From NCBI RefSeq assembly GCF_002086125.1, contig NZ_MVHG01000028.1:1-54824 (forward strand): a stretch of 54,824 bases of DNA, given 5' to 3'. Positions 45,762 through 54,824 of this stretch are shown here, one piece after another (positions within the stretch are counted from its first letter, which is position 1; every line of letters starts with the position of its first letter). A program made the translations under genes and the position numbers. This stretch comes from Mycobacterium arosiense ATCC BAA-1401 = DSM 45069 (lineage in GTDB: Bacteria; Actinomycetota; Actinomycetes; Mycobacteriales; Mycobacteriaceae). The notes beneath the pieces were generated by a model. The model had not been told where the DNA came from. It saw only the letters and a program-made list of their open reading frames with translations, and made no database searches.

Positions 45762-47924
45762 CTATTGCTGCTTGTCGACATGCAGGTTGTCTTCTTGGCC
45801 GTGGCCGTCGCCGTAAGCCCCGGCGACAGCCAACAGCCACGCGTACTGGAAGGCCGTCTCCTCCCACGCCTTGTAGCGGCCACTGACGCCGCCATGCCCG
45901 GCGTTCATCTGGGTCTTCAACAGCACCGGGCTGCCGTCGCGGTTGGCGTGCCGCAGCGCCGCAACCCACTTGGCCGGCTCCACGTAATAAACCCTCGTAT
46001 CGTTGAGCGACGTCATCGCCAAGATCGCCGGGTACCGCTTGGCCTGCACGTTCTCATACGGCGAATAGGACTTCATGTATGCATAGACTTCCTTGTCCGC
46101 CAATGGGTTTCCCCATTCGTCCCACTCGGTGACGGTCAGCGGAAGGGACGGATCCAAGATGGTGGTCAGCGGGTCGACGAACGGGACCTGCGCGAGAATT
46201 CCGGCGAAGAGCTCCGGCGCCAGGTTGGCCACCGCGCCCATCAACAACCCGCCGGCGCTACCTCCCAACGCGACCAGCTGATGCGGCCGGGTGACGCCGG
46301 AGTCCACCAAATGCCTTGCAACCGCGACGAAGTCGGTGAAGGTGTTCTTCTTCTCCAAGAGCTTGCCGTGCTCGTACCACAGCCGGCCCATTTCGCCGCC
46401 GCCACGCACATGGGCGATCGCGAACACCATGCCGCGGTCCAGCAGCGACAACCGGGGAATGGAGAAGCTCGGGTCGGTGCACAGCTCGTAGGCGCCATAG
46501 CCGTAAAGCAATGCGGGTGCCGGGAATTCGATATCGGCGCGGTGCACGACGGACACCGGGATCCGGGTTCCGTCGTCGGCAACGGCCCAGTCACGCCGCT
46601 CCACATAGTCGTCGGGCCGATAGCCGCCGAGCACGGGTTGCTCGCGCAGCAGCGTGCGCTCACCGGTGGCGAGGTCGATGTCATAGACGCGCGCCGGAAT
46701 CACCAGGGATCCCGCCCTGATCCGCAGCTTGGGTGCATCCCAGTTAGGATTGCCGGCCAGCCCGGACGTCATCAGCTCGGAGTCGAAGGAAATCTCTTCG
46801 GGCCGACCATACGTGCCGTCGGCGTTGATGGGCCACAGCTGCAGCCGGGGCAGCGCCTCCCGCCGATAGCCGACGACGAGGTGGCCGGCGAAGGCGTCCA
46901 CCCCGTCGAGCCGGACGTCGTCGCGGTGCGGTATCAGGGTGCGCTGCTGTGTCGGATCACTGACCGGCGCCTCGGCGAGGGTGAAGTTGACCGCGCCGTC
47001 GTTGTGCAGGATCAAGAACCGGTCCTGCCCGCCGATCACCGCGTGCTCGATCGCGTACTCGACTCCCTCGCGGCGCGGCAGCACGACCGTGAACGGTGCC
47101 TGCGGATCGGCGGCGTCGGCGTAGCGATACTCCGAGGTGATCGAGGATCCCGAGGCGATGAAGACATAGGCCTCGCTGCGCGTCAGACCCACGCCCAACC
47201 AATACTTTTCGTCGGCCTCGTGATAGACCAGCTCCGGCTTTGCCCCCGAGCCCACCCGATACCGCCACACTTTGTCGGGACGGTGGGCGGCATCCAGGGT
47301 CAGGTAGTAGACGGTGCGGTTGTCGGCGGCCCAGGTCGCGCCCGCCCCGATGTCAGTGATCACGTCCGGGTACAGCTCGCCGGTACGTAAGTCCTTGAAC
47401 CGCAACGTGTAACGTTCATCGCCGAGAGTATCGACCGAATACGCCAGCAGGTTTCCATCCAGGCTCACCGTCGCGGCGCCCAGGGAGAAGAATTCGTGGC
47501 CCTCGGCCTCGGCGTTGGAGTCGAGCAGGACCTGCTCGCCAGGGATCTCGGTGCATTCATCCAGGATCGGCGGGTCCCAGTCGTCGGATCCGCTTATCGG
47601 ACAACGGCACTGGACGCGGTACTGCTTGCCTTCGTAGGTGCGCGCGTAGTACCACCACTGGCCCTGGCGAGTGGGCACCGACAGATCCGTCTCCTTGGTG
47701 CGCGCCTTGATCTCGGCGAGAATCTGCTGCCGCAGCGGCTCGAGGTCCGCGGTCATCTGGTCGACGTAGGCGTTTTCCGCCTCGAGATGGGCGATGACTT
47801 CGGGGTTGGTCTTTTCGCGCAGCCACTCATACGGGTCGATGAAGACGTCGCCGTGATGCTCGCGCCGACTCTCCACCCGCTTGGCGACGGGGGGCACCGA
47901 CGTGTTTAAGTGCGTTTCGGTCAT
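45762..47924 (-). CDS. ptrB: Oligopeptidase B (protease II) PtrB
   Basis: 720 residues, prolyl oligopeptidase family S9A. It cleaves peptides after Arg/Lys. The N-terminal propeller (from about 75 to 400) precedes the catalytic domain with Ser556 in GGSAGG, Asp642 in SLNDTRV and His677 in [11 protein letters not shown]. The ATG at 47924 overlaps the purC stop (ATGA). In M. tuberculosis H37Rv this gene is annotated in two parts (ptrBa and ptrBb); here the frame is continuous, with full motifs. Confidence 0.94.
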   Translation of the reverse strand: MTETHLNTSVPPVAKRVESRREHHGDVFIDPYEWLREKTNPEVIAHLEAENAYVDQMTADLEPLRQQILAEIKARTKETDLSVPTRQGQWWYYARTYEGKQYRVQCRCPISGSDDWDPPILDECTEIPGEQVLLDSNAEAEGHEFFSLGAATVSLDGNLLAYSVDTLGDERYTLRFKDLRTGELYPDVITDIGAGATWAADNRTVYYLTLDAAHRPDKVWRYRVGSGAKPELVYHEADEKYWLGVGLTRSEAYVFIASGSSITSEYRYADAADPQAPFTVVLPRREGVEYAIEHAVIGGQDRFLILHNDGAVNFTLAEAPVSDPTQQRTLIPHRDDVRLDGVDAFAGHLVVGYRREALPRLQLWPINADGTYGRPEEISFDSELMTSGLAGNPNWDAPKLRIRAGSLVIPARVYDIDLATGERTLLREQPVLGGYRPDDYVERRDWAVADDGTRIPVSVVHRADIEFPAPALLYGYGAYELCTDPSFSIPRLSLLDRGMVFAIAHVRGGGEMGRLWYEHGKLLEKKNTFTDFVAVARHLVDSGVTRPHQLVALGGSAGGLLMGAVANLAPELFAGILAQVPFVDPLTTILDPSLPLTVTEWDEWGNPLADKEVYAYMKSYSPYENVQAKRYPAILAMTSLNDTRVYYVEPAKWVAALRHANRDGSPVLLKTQMNAGHGGVSGRYKAWEETAFQYAWLLAVAGAYGDGHGQEDNLHVDKQQ

Positions 47925-48811
47925 GCGCTGGGACCGATCCAGTCGTCGAAGCTCAAGCCGGAGATTCGTTCGTAGGCCTCGATATAGCGGCCGCGAGTGG
48001 CCTCGATGATGCCTCGCGGCAGTGGCGGCGGGGGCTGCGAACCGTGGCGGTCCCAGCCGGACTCGGGGCCGGTCAGCCAGTTGCGGACGAACTGTTTGTC
48101 GAAGCTGTTCTGAACGACGCCGACCTGATACTCGTCGGCCGGCCAATACCGCGACGAATCCGGGGTGAAGATTTCATCGGCCAGCAGCAGGTTGCCGTCG
48201 CGGTCGGTGCCGAATTCGAACTTGGTGTCCGCGATGATGATTCCCTTCCGGAGCGCGTGGTCGGCGGCCTGAACGTAGATCTGCAGGGTGCGGTCACGAA
48301 GTTGGTTGGCGGGTACGGCACCGACCATCTCGATCACCCGCGCGAATGAGATGTTCTCGTCGTGATCACCCAGTGCGGCTTTCGTCGCCGGGGTGAACAG
48401 CGGCTCGGCGAACCTGCTGGCTTCGACCAATCCGGGCGGCAGGGTGATGCCGCAGACCTTTCCGGTCGCCTGGTAGTCCAGCAGCCCCGAGCCGGTCAAA
48501 TAGCCGCGCGCCACGCATTCCACCGGAAGCATGTCGAGCTGACGCACCACCAGCGCGCGGCCCCGGACCTCGTCGGGGATGCGCGGATCGTCGGGCGGCC
48601 CGGCCAAATGGTTGGGGGTGTCGACCAGGCCGAAGAAGAAGACGCTCATCGCGGTGAGAATGCGGCCCTTGTCCGGGATGGTGCTGTCCAGGACGAAGTC
48701 GTAGGCCGAGATCCGGTCCGTGGCGACCAGCAGCAGATGGTCGTCATCGACGCGATACAGCTCGCGGACCTTGCCGCTGGCCAAATGCTGATAGTTGGAC
48801 AGTGCGGGCAT
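47921..48811 (-). CDS. purC: Phosphoribosylaminoimidazole-succinocarboxamide synthase PurC
   Basis: 296 residues. It joins aspartate to CAIR using ATP (SAICAR synthase). [26 protein letters not shown] at the N-terminus is the ATP-binding region, with [26 protein letters not shown] and [15 protein letters not shown] as substrate-binding segments. The ATG at 48811 is normal. It is translationally coupled to ptrB downstream (ATGA). Confidence 0.96.
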   Translation of the reverse strand: MPALSNYQHLASGKVRELYRVDDDHLLLVATDRISAYDFVLDSTIPDKGRILTAMSVFFFGLVDTPNHLAGPPDDPRIPDEVRGRALVVRQLDMLPVECVARGYLTGSGLLDYQATGKVCGITLPPGLVEASRFAEPLFTPATKAALGDHDENISFARVIEMVGAVPANQLRDRTLQIYVQAADHALRKGIIIADTKFEFGTDRDGNLLLADEIFTPDSSRYWPADEYQVGVVQNSFDKQFVRNWLTGPESGWDRHGSQPPPPLPRGIIEATRGRYIEAYERISGLSFDDWIGPSA

Positions 48812-48863
48812 CCGGTCAGCCTATCGGGCGCCTGCAAACCGGGTTTGTGCTGGGATCGGGGCT

Positions 48864-49484
48864 ATGACACCGCGGTTTCTGCCCTACTCCACCAGGCCGG
48901 CCCGGCTGGCCGTCCAGCTGCTCAGCGACCTCGCCGCCGTCGTGTGGACGCTGCTCTGGCTGCTCGTCGGGCTTGCCGTCTACGACGCCATCGCCACCAT
49001 TGCCGACGCCGGGCGGCAGGTCGAGAGCGGCGCCAACGGCATCGCCGGCAACCTCGCGTCCGCCGGCCACGGGGCCCAGCACATTCCGGTGGTGGGCGAC
49101 ACGGTCAGCAAGCCGCTCAACTCCGCCAGTCATGCAGCGCTGGACATCGCGGGCGCGGGCCACGATCTGGACACGGCGGCCAGCTGGCTCGCCGTGCTGC
49201 TGGCGATGGCGGTCGTCGCGGTCCCGATCCTCATCGCGGTGCTCCCGTGGTTTTTTCTGCGGCTTCGGTTCTTTCGGCGCAAGTTGACGGTGACCGCGCT
49301 GGCCGCGACGCCGGCCGGAACGCAATTGCTGGCGCTGCGGGCGCTGACCAACCGCCCGGCCCGGAAACTGATGGCCGTCAGCGCGGATCCGGTGGGCGGG
49401 TGGCGCCGTGAGGATCCGGTGACCATCGGCGCGCTGGTCGCGCTCGAACTACGGTCGGCCGGTATCGCGGTCCGCGGGGCTTAG
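48864..49484 (+). CDS. Membrane protein of the Rv0779c type
   Basis: 206 residues, same as the M. tuberculosis homologue. Two hydrophobic segments (VVWTLLWLLVGLAVYDAIATI and WLAVLLAMAVVAVPILIAVLPWFFLRL) flank a soluble loop of about 90 residues; a third partial segment follows. The function is unknown. The ATG at 48864 is preferred over an in-frame start at 48795, which has no reason to be used. The 3' end overlaps the convergent transporter gene by 36 bases. It is divergent from purC. Confidence 0.82.
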   Translation: MTPRFLPYSTRPARLAVQLLSDLAAVVWTLLWLLVGLAVYDAIATIADAGRQVESGANGIAGNLASAGHGAQHIPVVGDTVSKPLNSASHAALDIAGAGHDLDTAASWLAVLLAMAVVAVPILIAVLPWFFLRLRFFRRKLTVTALAATPAGTQLLALRALTNRPARKLMAVSADPVGGWRREDPVTIGALVALELRSAGIAVRGA

Positions 49485-50471
49485 GAGCAGCGCCCGCGCT
49501 AACAGCAGCAGCCCGGCGACGACCACAACAAGCCACGCCGCCAATGCATCCCAGAAAAACACCAGCGAAACGGTGAGCAACGATCGCTGGCCGATCTCGA
49601 CCGCCATGGCAAAACTGGCCGCGGAGTACATGCCCAACGGGAATACGAACGCCCACCACGCACCGGCGAACTGCAGCATGTTGGGATGCCGCCTGATGCG
49701 GTGCAACGCGAAGTAAATCAGCGGTGGTATCCACAGCGTGGCCGCCACCCAGGTCACTATGGTGACCACCCGCACCGGCCCCGCCATCCAGGCGGGAGCC
49801 ACCGCATGGATGTTGTCGCCGGCCAGCGTCGCAATCGCCATGCCGCCCATCAGGATCCACGTGTCGGGTTCAAAGCCGTCCCGGTCCTGCCGTTCGTTGA
49901 CCACCCGCCACATCGTCAGCCAGGTCATCAGGCCGTAGACGCACAGCGCCACCACCCATCCCGCCACGGCCACCGCCAGCCACCAGTGATGGCCGGTCTG
50001 CCGGGCCGCCCGGGCGATCACGATCGCCAGGCCCGAGGTCCCCACGCTGCCCAGTTGCCAGGCGCCGTGTGCCCGGTCGCGCAGCTCCGTCCATCGGTGC
50101 GCCAACATGTTTCGCGCGCTGAACAGGATCAGCATCAGCCAGGATGTCAGGCAGAGGGCGCCGAGCACCCGCACCACCCACACGTTGGACGACAAGCGGG
50201 TGTCGATCACCGCGCAGGCGGCCACGAAGGTGATCAGTCGCAGAGTGACGTCGGGATCGGTCAGATCCCAGCGCAGCCCCTGGCCCGGGCCGCACGCCTT
50301 CAGCACGACCAGGGCAACCAGAAACAAGAGCCCGAGGCTGGCGATGACGCCCACGGTGTCGCTGATCAACCGGTACCCGTGATTGCGCGCGCCGATCGAC
50401 AAGATTCCCGTCGCCATCACCGCCGCGAACACATCGGGTGCGGGGTCGACATCGGCGAGCCGGATCGTCAC
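49449..50471 (-). CDS. TDT-family transporter (SLAC1/TehA-like)
   Basis: 340 residues with about ten membrane spans. The N-terminus [25 protein letters not shown] is the family start (the conserved F-x-x-VMATG element), and later [18 protein letters not shown] matches TDT/SLAC1 proteins, which move C4-dicarboxylates, tellurite, sulfite or anions. The GTG at 50471 overlaps the cyp126 stop (GTGA), so it is the third member of a coupled purB-cyp126-transporter run. M. tuberculosis, as I recall, lacks this gene at this spot. Confidence 0.83.
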   Translation of the reverse strand: MTIRLADVDPAPDVFAAVMATGILSIGARNHGYRLISDTVGVIASLGLLFLVALVVLKACGPGQGLRWDLTDPDVTLRLITFVAACAVIDTRLSSNVWVVRVLGALCLTSWLMLILFSARNMLAHRWTELRDRAHGAWQLGSVGTSGLAIVIARAARQTGHHWWLAVAVAGWVVALCVYGLMTWLTMWRVVNERQDRDGFEPDTWILMGGMAIATLAGDNIHAVAPAWMAGPVRVVTIVTWVAATLWIPPLIYFALHRIRRHPNMLQFAGAWWAFVFPLGMYSAASFAMAVEIGQRSLLTVSLVFFWDALAAWLVVVVAGLLLLARALLLSPADRDTGRP

Positions 50472-51724
50472 GGCTCTTCGTTGAGCTCCACGACGAGGTG
50501 GCGAATGCCGGTGTGCCGATTGCTGCGGGCCCATTCGACCGGCCGGACGACCCGCACCCCGCCGAACCGGGACAGCAGCTCTTCGAACAGCACCCGCAGC
50601 TCCAGCCGGGCCAGATTGGCGCCCAGGCAATAGTGCACACCCTGTCCGAAGCCCAAGTGTGGGTTGGGCTTTCGAGTGATATCGAATTCGTCGGCACGCT
50701 CGAACACACCGGCGTCGCGATTGGCCGAGCCTTCCCAGATCTGTATCTTCTGCCCGGCCTCGATCGACTGGCCGCCCAGCGTGACGTCGCGGGTGGCGGT
50801 GCGCCGCTTGGAGGGCGACGGCGACGTCCACCGCACCATTTCCTCGACGGCCGTAGGCAGTGCCCCGAGGTCGCCGCGCAGTGACCGCATTTGGTCCGGG
50901 TGATCGGCCAGCGCCAGCAGGCCGCCGGCGACCGCGTTGCGGGTGGTCTCCGCGCCGGCGCTGAACAAGAGACTGAAGAACAGGTACAGCTCGAGGTCGG
51001 ACAGGGCCGATCTGTGATCACCTTCCGAGTCATCAAGCATCGCGTTGGCCACCGCCGACAACATGTCGTCGGTCGGGTTTGCACGCTTGGCTGCGATCAG
51101 CCGCTGGCCGTACTCATACATCCGCGACCCGGCCTCTTCGACAGAGAGCTGCGACAGGGACGCCTTGCGCGAACCACCGAAATCGAATTGCGGTTCGATG
51201 GCCTCGAACAGCCAATGCCGTTCGGATTCAGGAACGCCCAGCAGGATGCAGATCATCTGCATCGGGAGCTCGGCGGCGATATCGACCAGGAAGTCGAACG
51301 GCTCACCCGGGACCACCGCGTCCAACAGCCGCCGCGCCCGGCTGCGCAGGTCGTTTTCGACGGAGGCGATCATTCGCGGCGTCAGGCCGGAGCTGACCAG
51401 TCGCCGAATCTGTGAATGCCGCGGATCGTCCATCATGTTGAGCACCTGACCGGCGATCGCCAGGTCCTGCAACAACGTCCCGCCATGGGGTCGGGTGCCA
51501 CCGGTGACGGACGAATAGGTCACCGGATCCTTGAGCACCTCAAGCGTTTCCGCGTAAGTGGCGACCGACCAGAAGCCTTCACCGTCGGGGGTGTTGTCGG
51601 TCGGCGAGTGCCAGTACACCGGCGCCTCGCGCCGATGGATGGCGAACAGCCGGTGCGGAAATCCGTTGGCGAAGTTGTCCAGATCGGTTAAGTCGATCTT
51701 CGCGAGCTCGCCGGCCGGCGTCAC
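50468..51724 (-). CDS. cyp126: Cytochrome P450 CYP126
   Basis: 418 residues. The heme-binding loop [17 protein letters not shown] has the axial Cys366, the I-helix oxygen-binding motif is [12 protein letters not shown], and the K-helix ExxR lies near EEMVRW. This matches M. tuberculosis CYP126A1 (Rv0778), a P450 whose natural substrate is not established and which sits beside purB there too. The GTG at 51724 overlaps the purB stop (GTGA). Redox partners are not encoded next to it. Confidence 0.93.
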   Translation of the reverse strand: MTPAGELAKIDLTDLDNFANGFPHRLFAIHRREAPVYWHSPTDNTPDGEGFWSVATYAETLEVLKDPVTYSSVTGGTRPHGGTLLQDLAIAGQVLNMMDDPRHSQIRRLVSSGLTPRMIASVENDLRSRARRLLDAVVPGEPFDFLVDIAAELPMQMICILLGVPESERHWLFEAIEPQFDFGGSRKASLSQLSVEEAGSRMYEYGQRLIAAKRANPTDDMLSAVANAMLDDSEGDHRSALSDLELYLFFSLLFSAGAETTRNAVAGGLLALADHPDQMRSLRGDLGALPTAVEEMVRWTSPSPSKRRTATRDVTLGGQSIEAGQKIQIWEGSANRDAGVFERADEFDITRKPNPHLGFGQGVHYCLGANLARLELRVLFEELLSRFGGVRVVRPVEWARSNRHTGIRHLVVELNEEP

Positions 51725-53139
51725 AGGATCGCACCCGGGGCGTACTTTGCCGCGTCCGGGTAACGGTTCACCAGCTCCTCCACCTGCGCAGCCACCTCGT
51801 CCACCTGGTCGCCCGCGGCGCCGGTGAACGCCTGCTTGTCGGCCAGCGCCGCGTCCAGCGCCGCCCGGTCCAGCGGCAGCCGCTCGTCGGCGGCCAGCCG
51901 GTCCAGCAAGTCAGGCTCTGCGCCGTGCTCGCGCATCGCCAGCGCGGTGGCCACCGCGTGTTCGCGGATCACGTGATGGGCGGCTTCGCGGCCCACGCCG
52001 GCGCGCACCGCGGCGATCAACACCTTGGTGGTGGCCAAAAACGGCAGATAGCGGTCGAGCTCGCGACCGATCACCGCCGGATAAGCGCCGAATTCGTCGA
52101 GCACCGTCAAGAAGGTCTCGATCTGGCCGTCGATGGCAAAGAAGCTGTCCGGCAACGCGACTCGGCGCACGACCGAGCAGAACACGTCGCCCTCGTTCCA
52201 TTGCGCACCCGCCAGTTCGGCGGCCATCGACGCGTAACCGCGCAACACCACCTGCAGACCGTTGACCCGTTCGCAGCTGCGTGTGTTCATCTTGTGCGGC
52301 ATCGCCGACGAACCGACCTGTCCCGGCGCGAATCCCTCGGTGACCAGTTCGTGCCCGGCCATCAGCCTGATGGTGTGCGCCAGCGACGACGGGCCGGCGC
52401 CCAGCTGCACCAGCGCGGAGAGCACGTCGTGGTCCAGCGAACGCGGATACACCTGCCCGACGCTGGTCAATACCGTTGCGAAGCCCAAGAATTCGGCGAC
52501 CCGCCGTTCGAGCTCGGCGAGCTTGGCCGCGTCGCCATCCAGCAGGTCGAGCATGTCCTGCGAGGTGCCCATCGGGCCCTTTATCCCGCGCAGCGGGTAA
52601 CGGTCGATCAGCTCCCGCAGCCTGGTCAAAGCGATCAGCGTCTCCTGGGCCGCCGAGGCGAACCTCTTGCCCAGCGTGGTGGCCTGCGCGGCGACGTTGT
52701 GGCTGCGTCCGGCCATCACCAGGTCGCGATAGGCCACCGCCCGCTCGGCGAGCCGCGCCGCGACCGCGACACCGTGCGCGAAGACCAGTTCCAGCGAACG
52801 CCGGATCTGCAGTTGCTCCACGTTCTCGGTCAGATCACGACTGGTCATGCCCTTGTGCACGTGCTCGTGACCAGCCAGCGCATTGAATTCCTCGATGCGC
52901 GCCTTGACGTCGTGGCGCAGCACCCGTTCGCGGGCCGCGATCGAGGCCAGGTCGACATCCTCGATCACCCGCTCGTAGTCGGCGATCGCCTCGGAAGGCA
53001 CCGCAACGCCCAGTTCGGCCTGCGCGCGCAACACCGCCAGCCATAGCCGGCGCTCGCCGATGACCTTGGCCTCCGGCGACCAGATCGCGACCATCTCGGC
53101 GCTGGCGTACCGGGTCGCCAGCACATTCGGAATGCTCAC
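51721..53139 (-). CDS. purB: Adenylosuccinate lyase PurB
   Basis: 472 residues, as in M. tuberculosis. It removes fumarate from SAICAR and adenylosuccinate. The signature SSAMPHKMN and the earlier [11 protein letters not shown] and [18 protein letters not shown] segments with the catalytic His are visible. The GTG at 53139 has TGAGGA five bases upstream. It is upstream of and overlaps cyp126. Confidence 0.95.
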   Translation of the reverse strand: MSIPNVLATRYASAEMVAIWSPEAKVIGERRLWLAVLRAQAELGVAVPSEAIADYERVIEDVDLASIAARERVLRHDVKARIEEFNALAGHEHVHKGMTSRDLTENVEQLQIRRSLELVFAHGVAVAARLAERAVAYRDLVMAGRSHNVAAQATTLGKRFASAAQETLIALTRLRELIDRYPLRGIKGPMGTSQDMLDLLDGDAAKLAELERRVAEFLGFATVLTSVGQVYPRSLDHDVLSALVQLGAGPSSLAHTIRLMAGHELVTEGFAPGQVGSSAMPHKMNTRSCERVNGLQVVLRGYASMAAELAGAQWNEGDVFCSVVRRVALPDSFFAIDGQIETFLTVLDEFGAYPAVIGRELDRYLPFLATTKVLIAAVRAGVGREAAHHVIREHAVATALAMREHGAEPDLLDRLAADERLPLDRAALDAALADKQAFTGAAGDQVDEVAAQVEELVNRYPDAAKYAPGAIL

Positions 53140-53176
53140 TTGGTCCTCACGAACACACAGCTTACGGTCGCGGCCA

Positions 53177-53182
53177 TAGCCT
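53177..53182 (+). promoter_or_regulatory. -10 element of the DUF429 gene
   Basis: TAGCCT matches TANNNT; it abuts an ATG at 53183 and ends six bases before a second ATG at 53189. The spacing favours a leaderless start at 53189. Confidence 0.5.
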
Positions 53183-53188
53183 ATGCGG

Positions 53189-53935
53189 ATGTACTTCGCC
53201 GGCGTCGACCTCGCCTGGGCGGGTCGCAACCCGACCGGCCTGGCCGTCGTCGACGGCGGCGGCGCCCTGGTCAGCGTATGCGCGGTCCGCGACGACGACG
53301 AGATCCTGGCCGCGCTGCGCCCCTACGTGCGGGACGATTGCCTGGTCGCCTTCGATGCGCCGCTGGTGGTGAACAACCCGACCGGGCAACGTCCCGCCGA
53401 GACCGCCCTCAATCGCGATTTCCGCAAGTACGAGGCCGGCGCCCACCCCTGCAACACCGGCAAGCCCGAATTCGTCACCGGCCCCCGTGCGGGCCGGCTG
53501 GCCGCGGCGCTGCGCCTGGATCTGGACCCGCGGTCGCCGGCCGCCCGCCGGGCCATCGAGGTCTACCCCCACGCGGCCACCGTCGCCCTGTTCCGCCTCG
53601 AGCGCACCCTGAAGTACAAGGCCAAGCCCGGCCGCAGCGTCGAGCGGCTCAAGTCCGAGCTGTCGGCCCTGATGGACGGCGTCGAGCGACTGGCCCGGGC
53701 CCCGGTGCCACTACGGGTGGCCGGCCACGACGGCTGGATCGCGCTGCGCCGCACCGTGACGGCCGCGCAACGCAAGAGTGAACTGCGCCGCGCCGAAGAC
53801 CCGGTCGATGCCGTGGTCTGTGCCTACGTGGCGTTGTACGCGCAGCGCAGGCCTCAGGACGTGACCATCTACGGCGACCTCGACACCGGTTTCATCGTGA
53901 CGCCGTCGCTGCCGGTGGACCCGATCCACCCGTAG
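53189..53935 (+). CDS. DUF429 (RNase H-like fold) protein
   Basis: 248 residues from the ATG at 53189, matching Rv0776c. The family has an RNase-H-like nuclease fold: MYFAGVDLAWAGRNPTGLAVVD at the start carries the conserved Asp, and VAFDAPLVV and EDPVDAVVCAYVALYAQ hold further acidic residues. Activity is not established. An ATG two codons upstream (53183) is also possible. The gene is divergent from purB and convergent with the TetR gene six bases away. Confidence 0.84.
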   Translation: MYFAGVDLAWAGRNPTGLAVVDGGGALVSVCAVRDDDEILAALRPYVRDDCLVAFDAPLVVNNPTGQRPAETALNRDFRKYEAGAHPCNTGKPEFVTGPRAGRLAAALRLDLDPRSPAARRAIEVYPHAATVALFRLERTLKYKAKPGRSVERLKSELSALMDGVERLARAPVPLRVAGHDGWIALRRTVTAAQRKSELRRAEDPVDAVVCAYVALYAQRRPQDVTIYGDLDTGFIVTPSLPVDPIHP

Positions 53936-53941
53936 CGGCGG

Positions 53942-54559
53942 TCAGATTTCCACGGGCCGCTGATCGATGGGCGCGAGCACCTCGATGAGATCGACCACCG
54001 CGCCCTGCGCCGCCGCGCGTGGGTCCCGGCCTTCCACCAGGGCCGAGACCACCGAGCCATCGACCGCGCACACCAGCGTGCACACCAGTTCGATGTGCAC
54101 GGACCGGCCCGAGCGCTCGATGGCCTCGGCCACGGCCTCGGCGCGCTGGCGCAGGCTGCGGCGCATCGTCTCGCGCAGTTCGGGCAGCCGGGTGCACGCG
54201 ATGTGGCGCTCGTAGCGCGAGATCAGTTGATCGGTACGGCCCGGTCCGGACACGTCGCCGACGAGCAGGTCGGCCAACACCTCGGCGATGGTCTCGGGTC
54301 CCCGGCGCCGGCGCGACAAGGCGCTGACCCGCGACCGCAGCTGCGCCACCTCGATCATCGCGATGTGTTCGACGGCGCGGGCGATCAGATCGTCGAGAGA
54401 CGAAAAGTAATAAGTGGTCGACGCCAACGGTAATCCGGCCCGGCGCGCGACCGCCCGGTGCCGCACCGCTTCGAACCCGCCCTCGGCCAGCAGCTCGGCG
54501 GCTGCGCTGACGAGCGCATACCGCCGACGTTCTCCTTTTGGAGTAACCGCTGCAGTCAC
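53942..54559 (-). CDS. TetR-family regulator
   Basis: 205 residues, close to Rv0775. HTH region: RRYALVSAAAELLAEGGFEAVRHRAVARRAGLPLASTTYYFSSLDDL (about 12-58), with the TTYYFSS recognition helix. The C-terminal domain (ELRETMRRSLRQRAEAVAEAIERSG) is family-typical. The GTG at 54559 is used; the frame is open back to 54634. The exported-protein gene is divergent, 73 bases away, and is a likely target. Confidence 0.88.
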   Translation of the reverse strand: MTAAVTPKGERRRYALVSAAAELLAEGGFEAVRHRAVARRAGLPLASTTYYFSSLDDLIARAVEHIAMIEVAQLRSRVSALSRRRRGPETIAEVLADLLVGDVSGPGRTDQLISRYERHIACTRLPELRETMRRSLRQRAEAVAEAIERSGRSVHIELVCTLVCAVDGSVVSALVEGRDPRAAAQGAVVDLIEVLAPIDQRPVEI

Positions 54560-54619
54560 GACTAGCCATCGTGCCAGCCAAACTGGTACTGCATTGCCAT
54601 TTCGGCCAAACGGCCCGGG

Positions 54620-54625
54620 CATAAT
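54620..54625 (+). promoter_or_regulatory. -10-like element before the Tat-exported protein
   Basis: CATAAT ends seven bases before the ATG at 54633, leaderless spacing, in the divergent region next to the TetR gene. Confidence 0.45.
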
Positions 54626-54632
54626 GGCCCGC

Positions 54633-54824
54633 ATGCCCGACTTGAGCCGACGCGCCCTGCTCGGCCTCGGCGCCAGCGCGGCCCTAGGCGCGGCCGGCGC
54701 CTACGGGCTCGACATCCTGTTAGAACCGCGGACATCTCACGCCGCGCCGACACCGACGGCCGGCACCCGGATGCCTTTGGCCCCGCCGCCCGGCCCGCCC
54801 CGCGATCCGGCTCCACCGGCGGCG
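54633..54824 (+). CDS. Tat-exported protein, N-terminal part (Rv0774c-like)
   Basis: The first 64 codons run off the window end. The N-terminus MPDLSRRALLGLGASAALGA carries a twin-arginine motif (SRRALLG) and a hydrophobic core, so export is probably by Tat. A Pro/Ala-rich stretch (MPLAPPPGPPRDPAPPAA) follows. In M. tuberculosis the gene in this position, Rv0774c, encodes an exported esterase of the antigen 85-like fold; that domain would lie beyond the window, so the identity rests on position and signal peptide only. Confidence 0.75.
   Translation, partial: MPDLSRRALLGLGASAALGAAGAYGLDILLEPRTSHAAPTPTAGTRMPLAPPPGPPRDPAPPAA

Overview
The window is high-GC actinobacterial DNA with compact genes, many GTG starts, frequent 4-nt ATGA/GTGA overlaps and several leaderless promoters (TANNNT placed 5-9 nt before a start codon). 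Gene content and order match the M. tuberculosis segment from phoT (Rv0820) down to Rv0774c, as I remember that genome, so the source is a Mycobacterium. A complete pstSCAB operon next to mshD, an unbroken ptrB, and about 10 kb of genes unlike those in M. tuberculosis point to a non-tuberculous species. I cannot name the species from the sequence alone.

Layout. 1-225: the end of an IS5-family element, inserted at the stop codon of phoT. 225-6025 (minus): phosphate ABC importer pstS-pstC-pstA-phoT, then mycothiol synthase mshD coupled to the nitrogen regulator glnR. 6146-10194 (plus): lmeA, a thioredoxin-like protein, and a sulfur operon (DUF4395 protein, cysA2, sseC) preceded by a leaderless poly-cysteine leader peptide; then an unannotated 32-codon membrane ORF coupled to a nitrobindin-type protein. 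10444-21197: pabC, ygfZ-like, a DUF3073 gene, purM, purF, a sterol-carrier-like protein, an orphan MceA-type protein, a CPBP protease, and purL coupled to an XRE-type regulator. 21322-25301: small NTF2-like and VOC proteins, aminopeptidase pepC, and the DyP peroxidase-encapsulin pair that forms a protein nanocompartment.

25370-34119 looks like an accessory block: an SDR, a MOSC-flavodoxin-reductase-ferredoxin fusion, an alpha/beta hydrolase, two adjacent paralogous TetR regulators, and a tightly packed DUF427-VOC-TMEM175-HAD-cupin operon. The hydrolase and the operon both have a TGGG-N8-CCCA palindrome in their promoters, which suggests one small TetR regulon. This is the best candidate here for an undescribed system. 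A divergent TetR/F420-type nitroreductase pair with its own palindrome follows, then a HutC-type GntR regulator.

36156-54824: a YbjN-like protein, a wax-ester-synthase pseudogene, purS-purQ, an exported protein, a metallo-hydrolase, an FAD dehydrogenase, a deacetylase-fold protein, two tandem EmrB-type efflux pumps of equal length, purC-ptrB, a membrane protein, purB-cyp126-TDT transporter (all overlapping), a DUF429 protein, a TetR regulator, and the start of a Tat-exported protein. Seven purine genes (purM, F, L, Q, S, C, B) lie in the window, scattered among unrelated genes rather than in one operon. No tRNA, rRNA or CRISPR array was seen, and no gene-free stretch exceeds 300 bases.
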